Below, one piece after another: positions 33,876 through 46,500 of a stretch of 64,000 bases of DNA. Both the position numbers and the translations under genes were made by a program. Under the pieces are notes generated by a model that saw only the letters and a program-made list of their open reading frames with translations, did not search any database and was not told the DNA's origin. Numbering within the stretch: the stretch's first letter is position 1; every line of letters starts with the position of its first letter. Source of the DNA: Scolanthus callimorphus (taxonomy: Eukaryota > Cnidaria > Anthozoa > Actiniaria > Edwardsiidae); contig CM066923.1 in the NCBI GenBank assembly GCA_033964015.1, positions 1,798,001 to 1,862,000 of the forward strand. Direction: 5' to 3'.

Positions 33876-36800
33876 GACGTAAATTTACTATTCTGAAAGG
33901 ATATTCTGAGTGTGTTTGAGTGAAAGCTTAAAGTGTTTGCAAAGAGGTCGAGGCAAGGGCCTTCTAGTGAGAATTAAGATGAGCATTTCGGTAATAAATT
34001 AGAAGTAAATTAACCTTTAGTTTGTTTGACCAGAGAGCGTAAAGAATCCCATTTCATGGAAGTTCAGGTCGAGTACAGTTATTATCAACGCAAGGGAAAA
34101 CAGAGTGAGAAGACCAGACAGTGCGGCGCCGTTGGGCCTAAAGGCAAAGCTGTGAGATGACGGGAGAGGGGTGGGGCTGCTCAATATTTCGCCAGAGGTT
34201 CTTTGTTTTCGAATTTTTCGTATTTACTAGTCTACTGATACAGTAGAAGTGCTGTCGATTTATTGTGGACAAAATAGGGTACCGACTCACATAATATCAC
34301 ATAAATCAGTTTTAAACTAAACGATGGATCGAAATTCCACGAGATTTTAGCGGATTGAGTTCACTATTTTTACCATTACCTCATTAGCATAGAGTTTTAT
34401 GGGCTACGAAACTATTCGTCACGCCCACCCAGGGGCGGATCTAGGAATTTCAGAGGGGGGGGGGGGGGGCTCGCCCCCCCCCCCCCCTTCTAAATCCGCC
34501 CCTGTCATCGGTCACAGGGTCTTTTAGTTAAAGACACTGCACGTAATGGTGCAAATTTTTATGAAGTTAGAATTCTGAAATTTTACCCTCTAGCCATCCT
34601 AAACTTCTCCGCCTTTTTAAAGTTTCTAATCCATTTAAAGCACTAATTGGTTTCGACATTTTATCTGATGTTCAACAATATTGTGTTTAGCGGTATCGAT
34701 TGTGAATCGTTGTTTGTTCGGAAGCGGTCAAAACAAACTTTAAAAAATGTAAATTGATTTTATAGCGGAAGTGCACTTAGCTATACCCAGCTATTTCACA
34801 GACACTCCACTCAAATTGAGACCAACTTAGAATCCAACTAATTTTTAGTATCCTATTTTGTCAGGGGAGGAGGTAGGCGACAGGTTGCACATCCTCTCAC
34901 CACCCCCACCTGGTTTTCACGGCCCATTTTCTCCACGTGTGATTTTTTGCACAGTGCGTTCTTCTCTTGCTGTTGGTGATCCCATCTTCTTGATATGATT
35001 ATTATTTCACGAAAAAATGTAGGGTCAATTTTTGAAATATTCTTAAAGATTAGGTTCTTGGTGGCCGGTCGATCATTGGTCATACCCCACACCGCCCTCA
35101 AATCGGGTACCTAAAAAGTTCTTACCTACTCCCTACCGATTAGCATTGAAAATGTTCCTGTATTTACAGCGGGGTAACACGCGACGTCTTTTTTTTTTGG
35201 GGGGGAGGGGCAGTTTGGGGGTGGTCAGTGGTATATTGAGTAGACAGACACGCACGGACGCGGACACGGTACTCTGAACCATGAAAAACGAAGTCGATCG
35301 TATATCTGAGCTATACTTTGAGCTATTGTATTTTCCCTGCGCTACTAATGGTGCTCCGCTCTGCGTTCTTCGGCCGCTAAGGAGCTCCGCTAGGAATGGA
35401 TTGATTCATTCATTAAAGGACAAACAACAAGTGTTCAGTGAAAAGGGCATGACGAATGTACGCACTCTTTCTTGCCATATGGAAGAACGAAATGGAGTAA
35501 TTCAAAGACAAGACACACTTGCTTTCCTATAAAATTTTATTCTATCTTTGTGAACCTTTTTTAAGAATGATGTAAAATAACCCAAATTATTTCGTCGCCC
35601 AAGGAACGCCTATTGGCACAACCGCGCGGATCTAGAAAACATATACATTTGATTTGAACGCTTTCCAACCCCGTTTACACAGCAGATGAGACAGCGAATA
35701 ACGGGGTCATCTCCAGTGTAAGAACCATTCCATGAGGACACCTTTTGTGTTTAGTTACTGTTTAATCATGATTGGTTCAACCTTCGTTCTACCAAACAAA
35801 GAAAGCTTTGTGACGCAGCTGGTGAGTTCTTACACTGGAGATGAGCCGAATAACGATAGTCGTGCAGGTATCAGCTTGTACAAGAATTGTTTGCGCATGT
35901 ATCTTCTGTCAAAATAAGAACTTTTAAGGCTGTAGCTCGTCTGATATTTGAATCACTAATTGTAACAAAAAATGTAAAAAATAAATGTCACAGTTTTCCG
36001 TACGTTTCTTTTTTCGTGAAAGGGGGTGGATCCGCGCGCCTGTTTTCTAAACTACAGTAAACACATTACAACAGCATGGCAAACAGACTCATTTTGTCAC
36101 ACAATCAGCGTTATTCTTCTTTCAAAGCATGCGCACTTGGTCCTCTCTACAGATCATACTGCGCATGATCCTTGACAACCACCGCTGATTCTAATAGTCT
36201 ACTACTAAGCTTTTTGCTACAAAAATGCCCCTTAGGTATTGGAACGAACTACGTTCAACTGATACGAAAGCTCTTAGCTTACTCTGGTTTCTAAATATCT
36301 TTACAAACTTTACTCTTATTTTACAATTCGAATATTAGCTAACTATGATGTATCATCAATTAATTTTACAAACTTTTCTCATTATATACCACTTGGTATT
36401 TACCTATTTCTATAGTGATGGAAATGCTAGAATTGTTAGCATGTAATCTGGGGCTCTATAGTAGCCCTGAAATTGTAATCTTATCAAAAATAATGAAATG
36501 TATCTCTTTCAATGTTTTCAGCCTTTCGGGGAAACGAGAAAATATAATGTAAGGTCCTCGTGGGTTATCTGTATCTAACATGCATGTTTCCTTGACACAT
36601 GCCATTAACAGAGATGCGAAAACTGTCAGTCGGTCAAAATCAGAGAAAATCAGAGAAACTGAATTGTCCAAAAGAACTCAAAATCTGTATTTAAATCAAA
36701 TTATTCATGCAACTGTATGTATCTCCTAGTGTTTCCCGATCCCAAAGGCTTATCTTATAAGCTCTTCCGTTCTACTGATGTCACAGTCTCTACGTGCACC

Positions 36801-37259
36801 TTAGGAAAAAAGAGATTGACGCTGTGACTAAGCTCATTATCACGACATTGTCCACCGATGTTCCATTAAACATAAGTATCGTGGGAATCGGGAAAGGTTC
36901 CAATAAGCAATAGAAACATTTCCCTCGGCATCGGTATTTGCTGCACGCATAGTCAATGTTTCCTGAGCGGTATAATTGAGTAATGGCTGGTTTACACGCT
37001 ACGGGACGATTTCTTGTCAGTTTCATTCGGTGTCGGCACGACTATAAAAACGTCTGTGAAAACGGAACACTTTTTTTCTTGCAAAACAAATACTTCACGG
37101 CTCGAAACACAATCGGGCCGACAAATAGCAGGTTGTAAATCAACCGTAACTTCAAGGAATGCAAGAAGCATGCGCATGACATTTTTCCTGGAAGCATGTT
37201 TCCTAGTCGAGTAAATCCCTAACCACGAAGTATAAATAACCTAACAAGGCGGCCTTACA
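33876..37259. other. Spacer between genes A and B
   Basis: This should hold the end of the gene A transcript and the promoter of gene B. No clear TATA box was seen near 33876-34100. It contains a repeat of the 26097 family (about 34280-34440) and a small TIR element with G and C homopolymers at 34430-34505 (ggggcggatctagg versus its inverse). Confidence 0.5.
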
Positions 37260-37511
37260 TTAATTTCCACTAGTGCTGCCCGATTCTGAGCGCTTATATG
37301 TCTTTTGCACCCGCGTTACTTTAGTCACGGTCTCCTTGGAGCCCGCCCTTCTGAGTCCAAACTGCGGACTGCCGATCCTGTGGACTCGGCTCACTGATCC
37401 CGAGTTCTGGTCCACGTCCACCTTGACTGGCTGGAACTCGTACCTGTCGCTGTCCATCTTCATTCTATACGGACTAGTCTTGGGCGCGGATGATTCCGTC
37501 TCAGTGTACAC
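37260..37511 (-). CDS. Gene A exon 9: C-terminal tail and stop codon
   Basis: The acceptor is ccaatcaaaag, phase 0. It encodes VYTETESSAPKTSPYRM through to KRSESGSTSGN, followed by a TAA. It carries two more tail motifs, VSRVHRIGSPQFG and VTKVTRVQKTYKRSES. The stop ends gene A about 3.4 kb before gene B begins. No clear AATAAA was found close downstream. Confidence 0.8.
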   Translation of the reverse strand: MYTETESSAPKTSPYRMKMDSDRYEFQPVKVDVDQNSGSVSRVHRIGSPQFGLRRAGSKETVTKVTRVQKTYKRSESGSTSGN

Positions 37512-40500
37512 CTTTTGATTGGAAAATAAAGTAGAATTTGTTTAGATTCTTTTGGCTAGTGCATTAGTGTTAGAGGTTACATGGCTGCTAAGCTACAAGA
37601 TGCAGTAGCAATAATACCATTGGAAGCTCCGCTTTTAGGCAGAGCTTCAATCTAATAGCCAAGGAAGAGGAGAGGGCGCCGAGTGAGCGAGAGTGGACGC
37701 CCCCTCTCCTTTTGCGTTTGCTACGCAGGATACAATCTAAATATCTTTAGTATAAACCAACTAATGGTCTATTACAAATCCTGCATTCTGATTGGCTGAG
37801 CTACTAATGGTCTATTATAAAATAATGAAATTATTGCCAAAACCGACCAACTAGTTGGTTTATACTAAAACAATTAGACCTCTCGTCCTCATGGTCTATT
37901 CATCATAGCACATTCGGCCTCGAGGTCTAATTGTTAAATATATTTTATTTTTTCTAGATTCAATGAAGCTGGTCAAAACGCCGAGGATATCCATAGCGAG
38001 TTTAAGGTGAGCATCAGTCTTACGCTGTGTAGTTTTACCCAATCGTATCTATGCGTTCTTGCCCGTGCGGGTGAAACATATTTAAAAAAGTAATTAGCCG
38101 GACGCAAATAAAAGAATTGAACACGTAGCTCTCAGAGTCCTTGTTTACAAGCACTTATGAGCCATTTAGGTGAAACCTCAATCCACCTTACCTTGACTGT
38201 TCCGGGTGATCCGCTCTCAGTCCGCTCCGTCCTCGTGACACGTGTTATAAACTCGCCCTCTCCTGCGGACTCCAGCTGGGGGTCCACTCTCACTTTGACC
38301 AGCGGGCTTGAGCTCCTCTGTATGCGCGTGATTTTCTTGGTAGTGACCATCGTACTGCTGTCGGTCGCGTCGCTTTGGTCGAATGGCGATCGCACGGTCA
38401 CCATGTGTTTAGGGCTCACGTCGTAACGGCTAACTTCCACTTGCCTGGACGTGTCTGGGATAATAGCCTTTGGTATAAAAAATGAAGCCGTGTCATTTGT
38501 AAATAGATCGGTGCCTTCGTTCGCATCGCGCGTGTACTTTTTATTGTCTAAGGCACGGACTGAAACTTTCTGAAACTCCACAGTTCACTTATTTTTGATG
38601 CCCAAAGAACACATTTGCCCGCCTCTGTTGCACTTATTTTTGCAGAACAGTGGCCACGTAAGGATACACAAACTAAATGCTTTACTTTTTGGCTCTTCAG
38701 CTATTCTTTGTCTATGAATAGAAATTTATTTCTTTGTGTTCAAACTTCTATTAAAGATACAAGGCGCTATAGTAATGATAATACTAATTAAATATATATG
38801 TAAGCCACTGTTCTTCAAATCTGGCTCTTTTACTTTTTGAGTGTATCCGAATCGTAAACTATTTCTTGTAATTGTTATTCAGAGTAAGCCTCCTCGATGA
38901 GCTCAGTCGCTCTTGAGCTCAGTCGCTCTGTGTCAGAATATGTTTTAAAGAATAGGCACGGACTGCGCCGTAACGTTTCCACAGTCATGAAATCTGCTTT
39001 TAACACACCGAAGTATTTGCAGCTTACCTCTGTCACAGTTGTCGTCTCTTTTGGTCCCATCACATACTCAGTATGGTAGCGGTTAGTATCTGTCGTAAGT
39101 AAACCTTTCAATCTAAAGATTTCCTGGTTAAGCTCTTCGATCTCTTTGATATACCCCTGGCATTCTAGGTCTTTATACTCGAGTTCTCGTTTATAATTCT
39201 CGATATCCCCCTCCAGCTGAATAGTTATGTCCTTAAACTGGCTGTCTCGGTTGCTCTTGTAGTCGCTGATCTGACCTTCAAGTTTAAGGATCAAGCTGTT
39301 GCGATGGTTTAACTCAACATCCAACTCTGCCCGCTCATTGTTGAGCTTCTGGATTTCCTGGATGTAACCTTGACATTCTAGATAAGCAAGGAAAAGTTGA
39401 TCCATGTTACGATCAAAAAGGAATTGCTGGTAAAAGACAAACATGTTCATTTAACAGTTTCTCAAAGTGGACACTCGCGAAAAATCCACACCCGCACAAT
39501 GTTGAGGAATTCCAAAGTGGGTGTCCTAGAGCAGCTTGAATTTCGAGGTGGGTACGTTAGTACAGGAGCAAAATTCCATGGTGGGTATTCCCATAATATG
39601 GAATTCCATTAAACATAATTTCCCGGGGGTTGATGGAAAAATTCAATGGAATTCCAGGGTGAGTAGGGACGACCAGAAATTTCCAGAGTGGTCCTCAACA
39701 GGGGTGCGTATTTTGTTTTTGCGACTCCCTAATGCACTCTTCATCGAAAAACATAGATAGGGGAGTCGATATGCTTCAGCATACTGACAGCACCACTACC
39801 ACATCCGTAGTGAACTGAAGAATAAGGTATTTGCATAGCAGCACGAAAAACTGTACTCTCGTGTAGGATCTTAAGCATAGCACACTTATGCACCAGGGTA
39901 CGCCGGTACACTGACCACGCGGGACAACGGACCACGAACCACATCGGTAGCCTGATACAGGACCTGACGTACAGCGCACAATGATACATATACAAACACA
40001 CTGCGCTACATAAGCTACGCATATCCTTACCTAGTATGGTATTATCCAATTCCCGCTTGATTTTCTCGACCTCTTGCTCATTGGTGTTGTTGAGGATTCG
40101 TAGCTTCTCGATCAAGGTTTCTTTCTCGATAATCTCGGTCTTATACTGCTCGACGCGAGTCTCGATCTCTGTTATCTGCTCAGTAAGTTGTAGCGTTTCT
40201 CCTTCAGTCAGATCCTTGTCAGCGCGTGCTTCTTCCATCTGTTTAATGACGATGTTGTATTCATTTCTAACGGTGGAGATCTCAGCTTGGAGATCGTACC
40301 TGAAAATACATGATCATTACTTTAATGTACATTGTTTACAACAATTACAAAGCAACTAAAGAAAAAAGGCGAATAAAAACGCACACTAAAGCCCCATTTA
40401 CACGACGGAAATTTTTGGCACGGCTCGGATAAAAATGGTTCTTGGACTACCTCGCCACGTAGTCCCGGCTCGGATGAAATTTCGGTCGGGCTCTGACAAA

Positions 40501-43500
40501 ATGTAGTACGGCAAAGCCATTTACACAGCGCAAATATACCCGAGCCGTGCCATTAAATTGGTACCCGTACCACTTTTTATCCGAGCCGTGCCAAAAAATC
40601 CATGTCGTGTATAAACCTATTTCTAGTTAGAGCAGATTTCAGATGCGTGTCGAAAACTAAACCACTAAACCACTAGCCAATCAGGAGTGGAAGCCTTTTA
40701 ACAACAAACCAATCAGGAGTCGAAGAAAGACAGACTTGCGTTTAGTCATGACGTGAGCAAATTCATTGGCTGAAAGGCGAAAGACTTTGCTCTCGACCAA
40801 TAGAAACGCTGGCTAAACGCAAGTCTGACTTTCGACTGTCATCTGAAATCCGCTCTAATAAACTGTTTACCTTTCCTGGTTGAGTCGCTCAATCTCCTTG
40901 ATGTAACCCTCGCATTCAGCTTCCTTAGAGTCCACATCGCGTCTCAGCCTGTCAAGTTCGGCGTCACTATTAGAAATCACAGTCTTGAGCCTCTCGATAA
41001 CAGTCTCCTTCTCTATAACCTCCTGTCGGAAATCTTCTACTCTAGTCTGGATCTCTGTGATTTGCTCATTCATCAAAACCGCTTCCGACTCTCCCATGCT
41101 CCTCAGGTCCTGCGCATGCACAACTGCTACTTCTCTCTCCCTGCTGACCTCATCGAAGCTCCTTTCAAGTTTGTTTATTCGATTTTTCAAGCTTTCAATT
41201 TCAACTTGGTCCTCCGAGAGCTCGTGGTTGAGTTTCTCGATTTCCCTGATGTACCCATCACATTCTGTCCTCTTGTTGTATAGTTCTCGCTTCAAGTTGT
41301 CGTTCTCTTTCTCATAGGAGTTTGTCTGGAACCTCAGCTTCTCGATCACAGTTTCCTTTTCGATGATCTCGCGCTTGAAGTTCTCCACTCGAGTGTTGAT
41401 CTCTGTGATCTCTCTATTCATGATATCCGTATCTGTATCGCTCTTGAGGCGCACCTCTTCCACCATCTGTTGACTGTCCTGATTTTGGATCTTCTCCCTT
41501 TTCAGCTCGCCCTCCAAGAAAATAATTCTCTCCCTCAGCTCCATCACCTCTACCGTTACTTCATTTTTCTCCTTGGTTAACCTTTCAATTCTGTCATTAG
41601 CTTTCTCGCACTCATTTTGCTTTGTGTAGAAGTCTCTCTTGACCATCTCCACTTCGTTCTTCATGTGCTCAATCTCGTCTTCCCTGATAATGATGTCCTT
41701 TTTGGCATTCTCGAGGTTTACCTGAAGCTCGGTCACAAACCGGGCCTGATCCCCGGCTACCTTGTCGCCTCTAGCTTGTGCATTCGCCAAATGGATCTGC
41801 AGATTTGCTCTCTCTTTCTTCTCGTCATCCAGTTGCACCTCGAGGTTACTAACCTTGCTACGAAGGGACAACACCTCTACTTCGATATCATTCCGCATGT
41901 GAGTTGTCTCGTCAAGATTCCTTGACAAGTTTCGGTTGTCCTCGTCTCTTTCTCCGAGTTCTTTCTTCACTATAATCAGCTCTGTCTCAATAGTGGTTAT
42001 TTTTTCTTCGAGCTCTCTTATGTAGGTTTCATTTTCAGCTATAATTCTTTTGTCTTTCTCCAACTGGTTCCTGGCGTCGTTCATTTGTTTCTTTAACTCA
42101 CGAGCGTTGCTGTCTCCCTTTCTCCTCTCCTCTTCCAGCTGAGTAAACAGATCGTCTTTGTCTTTACCTCCTTCCTCGGTTAGCAACTGCAGGTTCCGCA
42201 CCTGTCCTCTTAAATTAGTGATGGCAATTTCCATCTCTGATCTCTCAAGGTTCGCTGAATCCAGCTCTTTGAGATGCACTTCGCAATCCCTTCGTTGGTT
42301 GTCGAGATCTCTCTTTAGTCTGTTAATATCATTTTCTAGATCCACCTGATTTGCCTTCTGATCCTTGATTAGACGTTCCTTGTCAGCAAGCTCTGTTCTG
42401 TAGGTTTCTATCTCTACGTACAGCTCGTTCACGCGCGAGCCAAAGTCCTTCGTTTGATCATCTCCTCTCTTTCTATAATCATCCAATTGATTCTTCAAGT
42501 TCTCTTTTGATCGTCGCTCCTCTTCTATAACGAGCTCAAGTTTCTTCAGCTTTCCTCTAAGTGAAATTAATTCGTTTTCGAAATCTTTTTTCGCCTGCTC
42601 TGTCACCTTGTATGTGTTCTTCACTTCCTTTATCTCGATCACAAGCTCAGCGACCTCGTCCTTGAGATCTTTGTTTCTATCCTGACTATTCTCTAAGTTC
42701 GCCTCAAGGCGTGAGATCTTCTCTTGATAAGTAACGATTTCGCGTTTCATTGCGTTAATGCGATCCTCCAGGGCCCTGTTGGAGTCGCTGTGGCCTCCTG
42801 CACGTTCTCGTTCAGCCTGTAGCTCGTGTTCTAGTTGCGAGACCCTCTTCAATGCAGCTAGGAGCTCCACTTCAAGCTCAGTTTCTCGTTCCTTGAGCTT
42901 TTGATAATCAGACTGGATGGTAGTGAAGATCTGCTCAGAGGATACCTCCACTTGTTTTGATTTCTGTGTTTCTAGTACAAGCTCGTGAAGCTTGCGTTCC
43001 ATCACATCGAGCTCTTTGGTTAGTATTTCCTTCTCCTCTATCAACTCATCGCGCTCAATTCTCATGTCGTTGTACTTCTTTTGCAGCGTCTCAAGGGCAA
43101 TTTCAAGTTTATTCTTATCGCTAGTCACCCTTTGAAGCTCGTGAGATCTGTCAGAAAGCTCTTTCTGCAACTGTAGTACTCTGTCTTGCAGTTTCTTTCT
43201 TTCCTCTTTAAGCCCATTAATGGTGTTCTCGTTGGTGTCGAGCTTACCATACAAGGCGTTGTTCTCGCTCTGTAGTCTCTCGTAGTCGAGCTTTATTGCG
43301 TCATAGTCATCAGGGAACTCGGGTGCTGCCTCTACCGTCTGGACATTTGTTGCAATGACAACGTTTGTCTCTTCGTTCGTGATTCTGAGCTCGTCATAAA
43401 GCCTCTTCAAGGACGCTAACTCGACTTTTAACTTCTCGTTTTCGTCTCGAAGCGATCTGATAGTGCTCTCGAGCTCCGCATTGTGGAGTTCTAGTTTCTG

Positions 43501-46500
43501 CAGGTCAAATTTCGTGTCGCGGAATTCCATAGTCACTCGTTCGTACTCATCGCGCAGAACATTGATTTCTCTCTTGAGGGCTTCATTGTCACTTTCTAAA
43601 GTGTCGTTTTCTTCCTTCAATCTCTCTATAACAGCCCTAAGCTCTGGGAAATCCTTCAGTTGATCCTCATAGTACTTCTGCTGTTCTGCCAACTTCTTTT
43701 GAAGCTTGACGATCTCTTCTCTTAGATTTTCATTCCTCAGTTTAGTCTGCTCTAAAACTCCTTTAAGTTGTGCTTGTTGTTTTAACTCTGACTGGAGTTC
43801 CTCCTCTATTGTATTCAGTTTATTCTGGGCATCTTGGAGTGATATTCGCATATCATTTTTTGCGTTGTTCGCCGCCTGTAAAGCCGTTTCCAAGTCAGAG
43901 ACCTTTTTCATGAATTCCATGAGCTCTCTCTTCAGGGTATTTACCTGTTCATAGCTATCCTGTAAAGCAGCCTCAGACTGAAGGACACGCTGTTGTGCAG
44001 CTACCAATTCATCCTGCATCGTTTTAAACTTCTCCTCATATGAAGTCTTGAATGCTTCCAGGCGGCTAATCTTGTTCTTTGCAGACTGAAGCTCTTGCTC
44101 CGCGTTGATTAACCTCTTGCGTAAGCTCTGATAGTCACCAGAATCCACAAGATCCTTTCCTTGCAAAGCAGACAGAGTATCCTCTAGATCTTGAATGCGC
44201 TCTGTCTTGAGGTCGTTGTCGTGTTTTAGAGAATCGATGGTCCTGTCACATTCTCCATGCTCAAGCTCTAGTTTGTTCAGTTTCCTGCTGAGATCAAGGT
44301 ACTTCCGTTCTGCATCCTCTTTGTCTTTCAAAGTTCTCTGGTAAGTCTCTTCCAAATCCTTGTACTTCCGTTGCAGGTTCGGATCAGTTTTCTTCTTGTC
44401 TCGTTTATCGTCAAACGAAGTTCTATATTCTGTGTACTTTTTATTCACAACTGTGATTTCGTTTTGCAGTCTTCCCTTCTCGCTCAAAAGAGCCTCGATT
44501 CGAGCTCGCAACTCCGCGTTTTCTCTTTTCAGGTTTGATATATCCTTTTTGAACTTATCCTTCTCAGCTTCCAAACTTTCATTCCTTGTCTCTAAGTACA
44601 CAACCTTTCTGTTAAGAGCAGATATCTCATTCTGGAGCCTATCGACGTCCTTCTTAGCTGAATAATAATTAGCCTTGTATTCTTTTACAGACTCTGTCAA
44701 AGTCATATTTTCTTGACGAAGTTTTGCTTTGTCGTTCTCTGCTGTCTCTAAGCGGTGCTCCAGATCTGCAATCTTAGACTCCATCTCGTGTATTTTTAGG
44801 GTTTGTATGTTATTCTCCTCTTGAAGTCTGTCGTATTCTGATCGAATGTTGGCAAGCTTCTTCTTCAAGACTACAACATCTTCCTCCAGGGTTTTAGTGG
44901 TGCCTTCAAGCCATTCAATCTGGTTGTCTTTGTCCTCTAGCGCCCGTTCCAGTCCCTCAATAGCACTCTTTATCTCCATGAGTTCTCGCTCGCGTACAAG
45001 GTTTAACTCCTTCTGCTGATCAAGTTTGTGTCTAGCATCGTCCAGTTCATCAGTCAAGCTGGCGTTCTCTGTAGCCAAGCGATGAACTGTTTCCTCAAGG
45101 TCAGTTAGTTTCTTCTGATTCTTTATCAGCTCGTTATTCAGATCATCATTTTCTTGCTCTAGACTTCGTATTTTCATATCATAGTCTCCAGCTTCTCTCT
45201 TGAGAGCAAAGTTCTCTTTTTCCAGCTCATCCTTTCTTTTTGTGACATTGGTGAGAGTTGTTTTGATAGTAATAACCTCCTCGCGGAGTTTATTCATATC
45301 CCGCAGAAGGTTATCTCTTTCCTTGGAAACCGTCTCTAGAGTATCAGCAGAGTCCTGGGCGCCCTGTAGTAGCATCATCTCCTGTAGATCTCTCTCAGCG
45401 TTCAAAAGCTGCTGCTGGTTGTTTTGCACCATATTCTCTTGTTCTTGGACTTGAACTTCAAGGATCTTTTTCTCCTTGCTCACATCATCTAGCTGTCTCT
45501 CTATCTTAGTTTTGTACGTTCTTGTCTCCTCAATTTCACGTACTCTGCTCTCTAACTCGTGCACCGCTCGATCGCGAGACTCATATAAAGGTGCTAGCTC
45601 GTCACTGGCCGCCTTGAGGTCATTTTCTAATTCCATCACGCGCTCATTCTGAATATCATTCGTCGACTCTAACTTTGCAATGCGGTTTTCATAGACCCGC
45701 AGACGATCTCTGAAATCGTTTTCTTTTTCCTTATTCGCCTTGTCGGCGTTCTCGAAGTCGTTGATCTTCCTTCTGAGCACGACAATCTCATCTCTAAGAT
45801 CAGTGGTTTCTCCTCTGTTCAAATCATAATCGTCCGCCATCGCCATAGTCTTCTCTTCCATAGTCCTGTAAACCTTTTCAATGTCCGTCTTTTCTCTGAT
45901 GATCGTGTTATGTTCACCCTCCATGCGCGCGATATCTCTTTTAAGTACGTCGTTGTCCTTTACTAAATCATCGCGCTCCTTCTTTAGATCCTCGATCGTG
46001 CGATCCCGTGCCTCGATATCCTTAATATACACGTCTACTCTACTGCGCAATTCATTGGCGACTTTATCAACACCAATTCTATCATCTCTGTGAGTGTTTA
46101 GCAAACTACGCAGCTCATTGATCTTCTCTTTATTGTTTTGATCGTTACGAGACAACGAGGTGATCTGATTTTCCAATGCTTCAATTTTCTTGATGTTTGC
46201 ATCATTTTCGGAGGCAAGCCTGTCGTTCTCCATTTTCATTCGCTTAATGCTTGTTTCCGATTCGCTGATAACCCGATTGAGCTCGAGGTTTTCGTGTTTC
46301 AGGTCTTCAATTTCTTCCTTTAATTTGTCTTCAGTTTTCTCCATCGAAGCTATAGTAGCCTTTAGATTTTCTATCTCGTCTATCAAATATTCTTTGGAAG
46401 CTTCGAGTTGGTGGATTTGGTTGTCTTTCTCATTGAGTTTAGCCTGCGAAGAATCTACAAGTATTTTCATCTCTACTAGCTGTTGTTCAAGCTTGCGATA

